Below, in pieces: positions 47,271-59,721 of a stretch of DNA of 64,000 nt (the stretch's first letter is position 1; each line of letters opens with the position of its first letter). The notes below the pieces were generated by a model. It searched no databases, had not been told where the DNA came from, and saw only the letters and a program-made list of their open reading frames with translations. The DNA lies in the NCBI GenBank assembly GCA_030549205.1, contig JAUKTV010000008.1, positions 310,001-374,000 of the forward strand, read 5' to 3'. The stretch comes from Apiosordaria backusii (taxonomy: Eukaryota; Ascomycota; Sordariomycetes; Sordariales; Lasiosphaeriaceae). The position numbers were made by a program, and so were the translations under genes.

Positions 47271-48738
47271 TGTGGGTTGCTGTCGCTGAAGTGGTCGATT
47301 ACGGATGGGATAGAAAACAAAAGATCGACGAGGTTGTGTGGAAGAGAAGCGTGGGCATTTTGTACGCAGTTGATTACCGGGTTGTTGACCCCGGTCATCA
47401 GATGCCTTGAGCCAAAGAAACGGAAGGCTCCGGAAGACTCCCCTGGGCGCCGAGATGGATTTGATGGGCACACTGATCTGACCTATGAGTGGCCTTTCAG
47501 GGCGTGAGGATGCCCACAACAGATGACAGTAACAGCAGACTCTCCTGTGGCCCATAACCCAAGCTATCAGTCCTTCAAAGCCCAAAGGAGATGGGACACA
47601 ACCAACAGAGCCCGACAGGCTGGATCAGTGCGGGTCGTATGCGAGCAAGCCGATGAAAGCACAGCCACGATCCAAGTCCTCGGGACCATCCATATCACAT
47701 TCGAATCCGTTTTTTGGACTTCGATGCGAACCACAGAATGGTTCGCATTCCGCCCACGATGTGCCGAGAAAAGGCGTTCTCCCCCTCAATTTCCCCCTTC
47801 CCCTGGCACTGTGCTCATTGTTGAGCGGGAAGGAAGTGAAAGCGACCAAAAGCCAAGGCCGTCACCTTGCCATCGAATGCACGACACACCCTGCTGAAGA
47901 TGTCCCGTCCAATCGCTTTCAAGCATGTCAGCGGCACAAGTAGGCGCTATATTGCTAGCGCCTGGGAGCGTGCGTCAACTCCTTCAGTGCGGCACCAGTG
48001 CCACGCTGCTGGGTCGATTCGGGACCCAAGGGGATGGATCGCTGACGACTTGTGACAACTGCCATGTTCTATACGCATTGTGCATCTTCCGGCATCATTG
48101 TTCCCTCGAAAGATGGCCATTACCAACTAATCCCATTTCCCTGCGTTTAAACTAGACACGCACATTTTCTTCCGCTCGAGGTGAGGTGTGGTCGGTAAGC
48201 CCGAGCTCAACAGGCTGAACATCCTAGTTCATCAAATGTTTTCCACCCCTGTGGCGCGCACCCCCTGGCGGCGCAGACCATGACAAGGGTCTCTCGAAGA
48301 TAAACAAAGGGTCGGACTTTGTCTTCGCAGAACAGACCCATTTGAACACATTCTGTAGCTTAGTCGACATCAGCAACTGCAAGTCTAGGTATGAGAGCGG
48401 TTCTGCTTGACAAGTACAGGAATTTTGACCAGATTTGTTGGCTCCATGGTGGCAACCTAACAAAACAACATGGCACCAGGGGCTGCACAGGTCACACAAG
48501 ACAACCACAATTGGCAAATGCGGCGAGCGAGCTGCCTAACCCTCTTCAGAGCCCAGAGTTCGGCGAGGCGCGAGGCAAGAAAGACCTTGTTCAAGCATTC
48601 ACAACTGATGGAGCCATCTTTCAAATTGAACCAAAGAAGAGCCAAACAATAAGCAGACCAAGAAACAAAGCTTGTGCAAAAAGCTCATACACACTTGACT
48701 CGCCGCAAATACGAACGGCCGCCGCACCCTCCACCTCC
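47271..48738. other. Intergenic, no supported gene
   Basis: About 1.5 kb upstream of the Ser/Pro-rich gene and downstream of the glycine-rich-domain gene. Frames of up to 125 codons exist on the plus strand (47523-47897) but show no domain, no intron support and no coding-like composition. Presumably promoter of the minus-strand gene and 3' UTR of the next. Confidence 0.55.
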
Positions 48739-51267
48739 TCATCCTCCCCCGCAACCTCCCCCACCACCACCACCACCACCGTCGCCGCCCCCTCCTCCAC
48801 CACCGCCTCCCCCTCCGCAACCACCTCCTCCCCCACCACCACCACTTCCTCCATCACACCCCCCGCTTCCTCCACAATTCCCCGAAAACCCACCATCCCC
48901 AGTCCCAGCAGCCGCGCACCCTCCCCAACTCCCACCACCACCACCACACCCCCCAGCCATCATCGCAGCCGGAGCCCAAGCAAAATACATACCTGTTGTC
49001 CACCACAAAGGATACCCATACGGCCCGGCATGCGCAACAGGATAACCCCAATGGTCATACAAGTACGCCTCCCTCGGCGGGATCTTCCTCCCCTTCTTCT
49101 CCGCCCTAGCCTTGGCTTTTGCATACGCAGCATCTAGTCGCTTCTGGTGTAGCGCCACCAATCGTCTGTGGACCGTCTGTCTCGTGTCTTCGACTGGCAT
49201 GACGGCGTTGTGAGCAGAGATGTGCGCTGATTTATCTGGCGGGCACAACGAGGCCTGCCCGGAAGCGTGGAAGTCGTCTGCTAGTCTTTCCTGTTTTGAG
49301 ACGCCGAGGACGCCTGACAGGCCGGATATGTGGGAAGAGCGGATGGCTTTAGGCTGTTGTCAGTTTCGTCTCACATATAAATTGCAAAAGAAGAAAGGTT
49401 ACGAACCTTCACAATACCAACAAGTACACTCGCTATACACCTCACCATACTTTTCCTGATATTTCTGGCTCGTCCACTCAAACTGTGCGCTCAACAACCC
49501 CTCCTCAATCTTGTCGTCGTGATCCACAAACTTTGCCGTCAGTGCCACAGAGTGTTGATAATACATCCCCGGACTCAACTGGTGGGTGTGCCACGCCAAA
49601 TCCACATCCAGCGTCGGCACCACCACCGTGCCGGTGTTTTCGGCCATAATCGCAAAGAAGCGATTGTACTTCACCAGTACCCTCTCCATTGTCTGGCGAG
49701 CAGAAGGGCTATGCAGCAGCCAGTCAAGCTTGACCATCTTCTCGATAAAGATGCCCTGCCTCATCACCGCCCCTGAGAGGTCAAGCCCAAAGATGGAGAA
49801 ATTCTGCCAATAGGTGTTCATCATCTTGCGGATGGCGGTTCGAGCTGCCGGCCTGAGGGTGTATGTCCCGGTGGTGCCTCTCAACCCGTTGATCTCCTTG
49901 AGATACGACTGCTTGGATAACACGGCTTCAATCTTGACACGCACGTCCTCCATTGTCGGGTCGGGCAGGTAGGGGTTGTTGAGGAGACCCGTGATGTCGG
50001 TGCGGATGGACCGGCAGCCAGACTTGAGCATTCTGTTGGGAAATGCACGAGCGAACCGGATTCTCAGGTTGGGGGCTGTTGGCTCGGTTTGATACTCGGG
50101 TGTTCCCTTGAGGGTATCGAGTACCGTGCCAGGCATGGGCTTATTCGAGGGGCCGAGGAGTGCCTTGACATCCTTCACAAACCTGGCAACGGATAAGAGT
50201 TCTTTTTTGATGGCGATGCCGCATTGTGGACAGTTCGAGTTGAGGTTCCCGTCACCGTAGCCTCCGCCGATGAGATCAACTTCGGAATTTGGATCCTGGT
50301 GATGGTTCTCCGGTCCACCGCAAGTTGTCCAAAGAATCTCGAGAGAGGCAGTGCATCGTGGACAGCGAAGAGTCTTTCTCATGGAATCGTCTGCATTATC
50401 CCACGCGAGACCTGTTTGGTTTGTCCAGTTGGCTTTGCACTGATCTGAGACGCAGTAGGAAAATGCATCAGAGTCGATGGCTTGATTGACGAGTTCCCAA
50501 GGCATGCCATTCGACCAGAACGATCTCAAGCCCACGAGCATGGCGTCTTCAAGGAAGGCGCGAGGGTTCAGCATGTGGGTATGCCATACCATAAGCACAT
50601 CTGTTCTCGTCAGTCTTGATCATATCGCCTTTGAACCATCATGCATCCAAGTCAAAAACTCACCCAATGGAGGCAACATGTCTTCTCTCCATCCAAACTT
50701 CAACTCTGGATCGACGGGAAACCTGCCATATACATCTTGGTCCCTTTCCAGCTCATCCATATCCCGCTCGCTCAGAATCCTCTGGCCAGGCAACGACTTC
50801 CACCAGACCTCATAACGTTCCGCTGCCCTGGCTACAAACAGCGCCCACCGCTTCTCTCGAATCTTGCTCAACGTTGCCAAGATCTTGTCGTACTGCGCGC
50901 CGGCCAACCGTCTCTTTTCTTCATCAACGATAACGGGCCCAGCAAGGCAGTCCCAGAGGCCAAAAAGGCCATCAGTATATCCGACATCTTCCTTTAGTGT
51001 TTGGATGGCGAACAAGAGCTTGAGATGGGCAAGGCAGGTGTCGACGGTAGGATGAGAGCCACCATCGGAGAGACTGAGCCCCGCAAATGCAGCTGTGAGA
51101 TCTGCTTCTTCTTCTGTAGCTGGTGTCTGGCCTTGCTGTTGTTGCTGAGACGATTGTGATGAGGCAGCTGTCAAGGGGCCATCGTATGCTGGTGGCGGGG
51201 CGTCATCGTCGTTTGGTCTCCCACGCAACCCAAGACGACCAAAAATAGACGATCGCTTGGACATCAC
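48739..51267 (-). CDS. Glycine-rich domain-containing protein (DUF1399-like)
   Basis: Exons 50664-51267, 49407-50600 and 48739-49346 join in phase to 801 residues. The N-terminal part (residues about 90-200) precedes two conserved motifs of the glycine-rich domain family: VWHTHMLNP and DLAWHTHQLSP. Between them lie two CxxC pairs (LRCPRC, NCPQCG) that may bind metal. The end has CTCWYCEAIRS, then a run of about 80 residues that is nearly all Gly with scattered Cys. The second intron only gives this continuous motif if the acceptor is the AG in CCTAAAG at 49347-49353, not the CAACAG just before it. No signal peptide. Plant relatives have been linked to development and stress; the fungal role is not established. 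The first Met at 51267 is followed at once by a second. Confidence 0.88.
48740..48895 (-). repeat. Low-complexity GGN tract encoding poly-Gly
   Basis: On the plus strand this is a run of CCN triplets (CCACCACCACC and CCTCCTCC), encoding the Gly-rich tail on the minus strand. It is expected to vary in length between strains. Confidence 0.85.
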
Positions 51268-52351
51268 GATTTTGGGACGGGTGGCGTGTTGGTGGGGGAG
51301 GGGAGGCTTGGTAAAGCTTAATGAGCTTGGCGTCCGGTAATGCGGGGTACTGACTCCGTTGAAACTGCCCGTGAGCGAGTTGTGATTGCTATTAGCTTAA
51401 GTGCCAGAACAGTGTTTATATCAAGACAAGACAGATCCAGTTCTTATGACCTTTGAAACAAAGAATCGCAGACGGGGAAGCCGGATTTAAGCATCAGAGC
51501 TGGCATCTCCTAAAATGCTGCGCCTTCTGATCTGTCTGACCCCGTGCTTATGACCCCAACTTCCCTCGGCCGCTAACCTCTTTCGGACAGCTCTTCGCCA
51601 AGATGGACATCGCCTCTCGGTCAACATTCGGGAACCGCCATGATGATTTTCACGACGACCTACCACTTCTCTTGATATTGCATACCGGTGCTCATGGGCA
51701 CTGAATTCGATCTAAAAATTTGAGGCTGAGCCAGCTGAATGAACTGAATTGATGACGCGGTCTTTGATGCCATACTGCCCCTCGGTGTCGAATCTGGTCA
51801 AGCTCCTGGGTAAGGCCTCTTTCTAGTGCTAGGTCCATGTTTCTTGTGCTACCTAAAGTGGTGAGTGGGTGTGGTGAGAGGCTGTTGAGATTCGGAATTG
51901 GGTTATCGGTGACGCGTCAAGTCTGACCAGGACATGATGCGGGCTTCGAAAGTCAACCCACCACCTTTTCTATCACGTCGGACTGCGCTGTCTTTTTCTT
52001 CTTGCTCGAGCTTGGCTATCAAGCCTAGGTAATGTCTTCCTCACAGCTGAGCGAATACAAGCCATGCCACGTATGTGTTTCCACATGCAGCTGGATTCGA
52101 AAATGAGGCTGGACTGCAGTGTTCTTGGTGGCAACCACTCTGAATACATAGATGAAGAAGGTGACGCGTCCAATGCATCAAGAAATACCAAAAGAAGAGA
52201 GACATTTTACGAACCATATCACCTGGGTGATGACTACCTAGCTGCCGATAGAGCTTCAGCGCGCAGCAGCGCGCTGTGAATTCTTGCAAAGGGCTGGTGT
52301 AATACGCCCCAGTCTTAAAGCATCAACACTGCAGTCTGCACATGGCTGTCT
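51268..52351. other. Intergenic, no supported gene
   Basis: About 1.1 kb between the start of the glycine-rich-domain gene and the end of the NACHT-WD40 gene. Only short overlapping frames on both strands. Contains the promoter of the former; no strong TATA box was seen. Confidence 0.55.
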
Positions 52352-55300
52352 TCAAGCTACATTCCACGAAGTCCGTGACCGCATTGACCCAGAAACGACT
52401 ATCCAGGGGTCCTGGCGCCCGGGAGCCTCGACGTCCACCGCCACATTGGGAGTGATAGTTTGAGAGAACAGCAGCCCCCTCTGTACCACCACGATGTGAT
52501 CGTTGTGAGCGAATGTTAAAGTGACCTCCCCGAGAAAGACCTTGTCCACGCCGTCTCCAACCGAGAAACTTTTGGAGGTCACCACACAATTGATTTCACC
52601 ACGTGCCCCGCGCCACTCACCAAGAGCGAAGAAATGTCTGCGGATTTGGGGTTCTGGTGTGTGTGCAACAGTGGCTTCACCCGACTCGGCTGGGGTGATG
52701 GAATCCTTCCTATCATCATGCTCCCTACACTTCCTGCCTGACTCTAGATCAAGGGTGCAGATCCACAGATTGACGTCTAAGAACAATAGAGTGGAGCGCC
52801 CAAGTACGCCCAAGACCGAGCGGATAGTGTGCTTGACAGTGCCGAGTAAAGGCTCCATTTCAGGTTCCGCAGTTGAAGTCAGCGCAGGGTCAAGTAAAGC
52901 TGCGGACCATAGATAGAGGTCTGGTAAAGATGTAGGTATGTGACGAACTTCTTCAATGACAAATTCTCGCCCTTGGTGGTAGGTTATGGTCCCGGTCGCA
53001 CCTAAAAGCGAGCTCGACGCTAAAGGCTGGAGTTCTTTCACGCTGACGCTATCGCGATTTGAACGCCGCCTTTGCAGCTGAATTCCAGAAACCGGGGTAG
53101 TCTCCGAACAGCTGGACCATGAATAAAGCCTGGCAACATCATTATCGACAATGACGAACTGATCTAGCTTCTTGGGATGTTGAAAGGCTACTGGCCGCAG
53201 TGATGATACCGGACGGTCAACTTTCATTGGAAACATGATCGGTGTAACAGTTCTCGTGGAGATGTTCAACATGCCCTGCGAAGACTGCCCGCCAACAAGG
53301 AGTTTATCTCCTAGTGGGCTAAAGAGCAGGTTCTTGACGATGAAGGTGAAGTTGTGGCGGAAGAGAACAGTAGCTTCCTGCGGAGTTGAGCGCAATTCGG
53401 ACGGTAATTGGACAAGCAGCACGTTGGCTGCATCATCAGCCGATGCGACGAGCGTCCCATTCGTGTGAATCGCAACCATATTAACAGAAGCCCCTCTTTT
53501 GTGCTGATAGGCAACTCCGATCTCACGTGCTGTAGGTACCTCGAACATCATAACATCGCCATTGGCCTTTCCTGCCAGGACGAGCTTTCCATTCGGATGA
53601 GCAACCAAGGGAGCAGTGATATCCGAACCACCCACAATCCTGTGATAAGCTGATTGTCTCGGGGCCTGGAGGTCGGTGTGATATGGCTGAAGGCTGGCAA
53701 CGGTGCTGTCAATACCACTGGGACCTTTCCTCACCAATGCCGCGGGTGCCCAAATGCGAGTCTTCCGTGGCTGGATGTTAAGGAGGCGAAGCCCGTCCTG
53801 GCTAAATGCAACCCCACGGACTGGCCCCTCCAAGGCAGCTGTGTAATGATATATCATTTCCAGAGTGGCCGTCCCATCGCGTGGAGAATACTCCAACTCA
53901 AAAACTTCAGTTGTCCCTTGCGCGGTCCCAGTTGCGAGATATCGTCCATCAGGGGAGATTGCCATGGCCACGGCGAAAGCGTCGGAACGATGGTAGATTT
54001 GCGGCGCCTCGGGGGATGACGCGTAACAGAAAATACACAGACTCCCATCGGAGTATGACACTGCCAGCAATGGAATCTCCAGGTGCGGGTTGAAAACCAT
54101 GGCCTCAATGCCCTGGTTGTGGACTCCACTGCTGTGTTGGCATATTGTCGCATCTCCCACAACAATGTCGGAAGTGAGTTCCCAAATCAAGACCGGGCGA
54201 TGAGCGTATCCGATGGCTACGAGACAGCTTTCACGGTCCAAGGTTAAGAAAGCGGCCCGAGATGGCTTGTTCAGAAGATGAGCCGTGTGCAAAGGGTTGC
54301 CCTCCTCATGGTCATGGGCGAGGTGGTATTCCCAAGAGTTGGATGTTGCGTTGCCCGTCGAGATATCCCTATTAAGGTGGTGGACTTGTTAGAAATACAG
54401 TTACTTGATCCTCAAGTTCAGAATAGGAAGTTCAAAACTTACCAACGACTACAAAAGCCTGACTGAAGTGCACAGAAGATGGCTTCGAGGCCGTCGAAGA
54501 CGAGAGATAGGGGTAGAGATTGTAACATAAAACTGCGGATCATTGCTCCTTGCCCCGCGTTCCAGAGCGCAAGATGTTTCTTGCCGCAAGAGGCAAGATA
54601 CATATCATCCAAGCTGAACAGAAGCATAGCAACACGCTCTGGGTGATTCACTTGTTGAACCCGCTGTAAGGAGGTGTTACTGTAGAGATTTATCACCCCA
54701 GTTGAAAGGCCAACGGCAAAAATGCGACGTCCATATGCAACAGCTGTCTCTAGACCTTTCCGGGCCTCGACGGTAAGGAGACAATCATCCCAGAACGTTT
54801 CGGACAAACCGGTGACCCGAAGGTACGGCGAGGATCTGTAGCCGAGTGACGATATTGCAGAGTTTTCGGGGCAGAGAGATGGAATCAAATGGTGAATGGA
54901 GGATGGACAGGTTAGAAGTTGAGCGTTGAACTTGGCAGGGACACGAATGAGATCATTCACCCAGTTGTCCAGGAGCCTGACCGAGGAATTGAGCGGCGCG
55001 CAATATTTTAATCGCCGCAGACGATAGTCGCGCAGGTTCATAGCAGACCTGGTGAGGATGGCCAAGTTGCCTTCAGCTGCAATCTGCTCAATCCAGTCAA
55101 GAACAGGATGTCGCTGGAGTGCATCATTCCGTTGCAAAAAGCGCGTCAGACATTCCATCAAGTCATCACTTTTCGCGGCGGCTTTGTAGATGTGCAGTGT
55201 GAAGTTTTGGGCAGCATAGGCCCCCAGCGATGCAGATCTTGGCTTGTCTGGTCTTGCTGTCGTCGCCCTAGACTTTGGCCATGTCTCGTGGCCCTGATGT

Positions 55301-57623
55301 GACGGCTTCTGTAAGCCCCGTGAAAGATATCTGAGAAGAGCAACTCCGATCCCTGTGTGTCCTGTTTGCTTGTTCACGGCAAGCGGAGTCGGGGCCTTCT
55401 CAGACATTAAAAACTCCCGGACCGTTTCATGAATCAGGCACGCTTTGTTTTCGTGGTTTATATACACCAATTGGGCGCAGATTTCCGGGATAGCCTTCGC
55501 GGGATTCTGAAGTCTCTGTCCAGAACTTAGCTCGACTGCATCACAGAGCTCATCCACAGTCAAGGGCCGAATAGACAATGCCACCCATGTGAAGATTGAT
55601 GGGGCAAGCATCATTTTGTCTTTATCAGCCACAATGGACTGAATCATGCGGGTGTACATTTCGAACAGATCCGTTGGGATCTCTTGGAGAGCGGTACGCA
55701 TGGCCTCTTCGGTCCAGCACCGTCGAAGTTCTTGCAGAACAAGACTCACCCACAGGAATGACCCGCGGGACCTAGCAAGGATCTCTGAAGAGATGTGTTG
55801 CCGGGCTTCAGGTTCCTCGGGGCGGCCAAGCTCGTTGAGTTGCGTGGTAATGTACAGTCGCATATCCGGATATGTGTCAAATTCTGAAAAGGCGTCAACT
55901 ACCACCTTGTTAGGGCCAAGGCCAGCAAGGCCACGTCCAATTTCATCGAGGCCGCGGCTTGTGCCAAAGACCCGAAGCCCGGGCGGGAGAGTAGATAAAA
56001 TGCGTTGCGAGAAAAGTGAACGAAAAGAGGCACACTCATCGACGCCGTCGATAACCCAGGCGTGTGAGGAAAGGGAGGGTGACTCCAAAATACCACCCTT
56101 GAACACCTGGCGCCAGACGCTACCTTCGTTCAATTTGTCCCAGCACAAATCCTCATCTATGAGCCTCAGCAATAGGTCACGCACCACTTTGTCCTGCAAT
56201 GCCATCTGAAGCGCCAGTGACCGAAGGCAGGTGGCCAGGTCAGAGTTGCTACTTTCGTTGGCCTGGAAAAAGAAGTAGCTGCAATGGATCGAGGCCGCCT
56301 GAAGGCATTCAGTGACATGGCTGGAAAGTACCGACTTGCCGATTCCTGGCCTTCCCAGTAGCCACAAGACTTGCGGGCCTGAACCTTCTATCCACGAGGA
56401 GAAACAAGGCTTCTGGGTGAACCATTGACATGTTCCCGGTTGTTTAAGAAGCTGGAGCTTCACCAAACTCTCCTCATTAGAGTTGTGAACGCCTAGCCAA
56501 GACCGCAGAACTGAAGACTGGTTCCGGAACTGTTGGGAGTCGGCGAAGGTGCCACCACTTTGGAGACTGCCAGTTGGGTTTGATGCCGTCACTATACCTC
56601 TTGCTTCTTCGATTGCAGTTGTTAAAGCATTTCGTAGCATCTGATAGTTTGGTTCCGATGGCGAGCGAAACTTGCAGGCTTGGCGATGGTTTGCGTCCAT
56701 GGGCGCAATCTGCTCGTTGTGATACCCAAGCGTTGCAGAGTGCTTGTCAACAACCATCCGGCTGAGGCCAAGTGTCGACGTGGGTAGTGTTTCGTAGAAA
56801 GACCACAGCCGAAGATTGGGTGCAATGTGTCGAAAGGCATCATTGATGGAAGCCAGGGCTGCTGAGTTCGGCCCCAAGTCCATGACAAATGGCTTTTTGC
56901 CCCAGATTCCCAAACTGGCAGATAATACGCCATCCAGAAGGCTCGCCATGTCAGAGCCGCGATGAGGAGTTGCGAGGAAGAAGATCGAGTGTATCCGTTC
57001 AGCAATGTTCGCGGCACTTGGGTCTTCTCGCGCGAGAATGCATGTCTTCTTCGCAACACAGCCGCCCATGCTGTGGCCAACCAAAATAATCCTTGTTTGC
57101 GAACGGCGAACCCCGGGATGGTTGCGCAAGGCATTCAGGAGTGACTGGGCGAAGGCTGCAATATCAAGAATACTCTCCCTCCGTTGGCTCCAGTCGGCTC
57201 TGTAACCAAATGTATGGACCCTAACATCGCAGAACTCCTTGTCGGTCGATAGCCAGGCCTGGGGCCAATAGTGTTTAGGGTCTGGCGAATAAGACCATGT
57301 TTTCCGACTTCCTCCGCCCAGCCCATGAATGAAGACAATGTCAGCAACCGGCGTCGTCGAAGAAGGAGGGTCGTAGAGAGTCGTCAGGCCAAGTGGGCCC
57401 TTCTCATCGTTCAACGTTGACGTCGCGGAGCGCGTGCATGGTGTGATCTCGGGGCCGGTCGTGTTCTCATAGCTTCGTTCCGATTTCGAGCGGGACAAGA
57501 ATGCCACCAGCGGTTTATTGTGGATCTAAATAACAAGTGGTGTAAGGTGGTTTGGTTAGTCGAAAGTCAAACGCCACCAGCGGACCGGACCGCTCCCCAG
57601 CTGTTCGTACATACCTGATCCAT
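52352..57623 (-). CDS. NLR-like protein: alpha/beta-hydrolase, NACHT, WD40
   Basis: Exons 57615-57623 (only Met-Asp-Gln), 54443-57525 and 52352-54368 give 1702 residues. The tiny first exon is needed because the main exon has no ATG before its upstream stop; CAG|GTATGT and a CTAAC branch site with TTTAG support it. Residues about 60-300 form a lipase-like alpha/beta-hydrolase (HGLGG, nucleophile Ser155 in GHSMGG, DKHSATLGY and a late DANHRQ His). The NACHT NTPase has P-loop GRPGIGKS at 394-401 and Walker B WVIDGVDE at 493-500. The C-terminal 700 residues hold degenerate WD40 repeats (for example FSQDGLRLLNIQPRKTRIW, ISPDGRYLATGTAQGTTEVF). Fungal proteins of this design act in recognition of non-self and programmed cell death. 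No high-identity WD repeats are present, unlike the fast-evolving HET type. Confidence 0.9.
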
Positions 57624-58259
57624 TGGCCAACATCCGCAAAACGCAGCGTCTAGTTGCCAGCATTCCTTTCTTCCAAGAAAAGATCCTCTAAATCTCGTCT
57701 GGTCCTTCGTGCTTGCATTTAGCCAAGTCGTTCTGTTGCTACCCCGCCATCTAACCGCCCAGAGAGACGCGGTTGTCAAGCCCCGCGTCTGCGGTCTCCT
57801 AGTGGGCCAGACCAATCTCCAACGGCTCGCTGTGCCGCAGATGGCCTTGTGTGCCGGAATGCTATATATCTCATGTTGCTACTGCGTATTTGCGGTAATG
57901 CGGAGTCAGTACTCGGGAGTTGTTGTCGAAGGTGGATACATAATCCTGTGCAATGCTTGTGGTGAAAGAGCGAAGTGGGCAGACTCAAGTTTGGGCCGCT
58001 CGCTGATGGCATGGGTATTGACAAATTATTAACCCTAACCCGCGTTCTCAGACCTCCTTCAGGATTCCAGGTATGGCACCTCGCATCGCCCGAAACAGAT
58101 ACCCGTCAGAAGTAGTCCTCTTTACCTTTCTGAATGGTTTCATTCTGCATTCATTTGGTACTTCTCGGTCAGATACCTAAGTGTCCTCAAAACCCTGCGT
58201 GCAACACCGCATGGGATTAGCAGTCATCCAAAAATAACATCAAGGGAAGAACAGCATGC
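57624..58259. other. Intergenic, no supported gene
   Basis: Contains the promoter of the NACHT-WD40 gene. A 107-codon plus-strand frame (57709-58032) has no recognisable domain and is not considered real. Confidence 0.55.
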
Positions 58260-59327
58260 TTACAGCTCAAGAAACTCCACCTTATCTGGAAACAGCGTCG
58301 CAGCGTGGAGATTAAATCGCCTGTTACATGTTACGGCTATGTCAGTCCTTGGGCTGACCTCTCAACCTTTGAAGAAGTAGGTCGATAAAGCTGATGCTTA
58401 CAAGCCGTACAAGACGTTCCTGTCGTCGTAATCCTCTACTGGGTCGGACTTCGGAATGTGTCGGTGATATTCCTGGTAGAACTCTTTCCCAAATCTGTTG
58501 CGCTCGGGATGCCAGTTGCCAAGTTCGTCTGTAACACTATTAAAATTTGAACATGCAACTTTGTAGCAAAAGGATAATGCCATAGAGGTGTGCTGAAAGG
58601 AAATCTCACACTCATTATGCGCCCAGAAGCACGCAGGGTCGTATATAACCGGATCTCCAGTCTTCCTAATAACGGAAGCATTTCCGTACCACAAATCGCC
58701 ATGAATCAACGAGGGCTTTATTTTACGCCCATCAGACTCCAAGGCCCGAAGGAGCCTTGGGATCACCTTGTCAAAAAGATTTGGCAAGAGTGCTTCGAGC
58801 TCCGGATTCGGCCCGGCCCTTGTTTCTCGAACCCTCAAAACATGACGCATACCTCGACTGAAGAATTGTTCCCAGCTGGGGCACCATGTGTTGTCCTGCG
58901 GTAGATCACCGTTGTAGGTTGTGCAGTGAAAGCCAAAGTTATCTACCAAGCCACACGAACGACTGTGAAGCCTAGCCAGCTTTTCGCAGAATGGTGAGGG
59001 AGACGGAATTCCCTCCGCAAACTCGAAATATTTGCATAAGTAGAAGTGTGTATCCGGCTGGCTGGTAAAGGTCCCCCAAGCGATGGGCCTGGGACAGAAC
59101 TCCGGTGTTATAGCGTGAATAGCTGAGGTCCCTTCGAACTCCCCCCTCAAGGCCTCACGCCCATGGTGGCCATATGAGGTCTTCATGAAGTACTTGTGTT
59201 CAAGACCTTGAGAATCGAGGATGCGAACCTGAAATGCCTCGGCCCATGCTGACTTCGCTTGCTCTCTGACCTCAATGACCTGATGCGCATGGGGAAGTGC
59301 TGCAAAATTGTCAACGGATTGATTCAC
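58260..59327 (-). CDS. Fructosamine/ketosamine-3-kinase family protein
   Basis: Exons 58610-59327 (5' limit uncertain), 58402-58528 and 58260-58320 give about 302 residues with the expected family ending RNVLYGLRFNLHAATLFP. The protein has a protein-kinase-like APH fold: YFMKTSYG as the ATP-binding Lys region, GEFEGTSAIH, the catalytic loop LIHGDLWYGN and a DPA metal-binding motif (VIYDPACFW) in place of DFG. Both introns are 81 nt and the first contains no stop, so an unspliced reading would insert 27 residues into HNEYELGNWHPERNRFG. The family phosphorylates sugar adducts on lysines, which leads to their removal. The frame opens at a GTG, so a true ATG lies in an upstream exon, perhaps in 59324-59530 where MTSNSSADKFG is encoded. 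Confidence 0.88.
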
Positions 59328-59721
59328 ACTGTTGGCTTTAATAACAAACCAGCAAGTATTTGTGAATGGTGCCCAGAGGAACCGAACTTGTCGGCTGAGG
59401 AATTGGATGTCATTGTCGCGTTGACTTCAGCGTTGATAGCTGGGTAGTGTACTGCGGGGTTTGTGGGTGCGAAGGTGAAAAGAGCGAAATTCGGGCCCCT
59501 GTTTCTTGAGGAGGTCATATTTTCCGGCAATGATGTTCGACCAACCAGAAATCATTGGCAGGCTGGAAGGCGAAAGCCCCTCTTTTTCGGTTCCCCTCCA
59601 GGAAGTGAAGTCGCGAGCCCTCCGTCCACATGAAGTTTATTTCATTTTTCTAAGATTCATCATTTACCCTACCTACCGACCTGGTATTTACCCGCCTTGC
59701 TCACAATTCACGAGGACAAAA

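Noticed and set aside
48391..49137. 248-codon plus-strand frame with a long Pro/Thr/Ser run
   Set aside because: It is the complement of the poly-Gly exon of the glycine-rich-domain gene, which has family motifs and consistent introns.
52352..54368. Separate WD40 gene downstream of a hydrolase-NACHT gene
   Set aside because: A 74 nt intron (54369-54442) with GTAAGT and TTAATAG ends joins the two frames in phase, and the combined architecture is typical of fungal NLR-like proteins.
57709..58032. 107-codon plus-strand frame with CNACG resembling a GATA finger
   Set aside because: Lacks the first Cys pair at the right spacing and the rest of the finger; likely chance.
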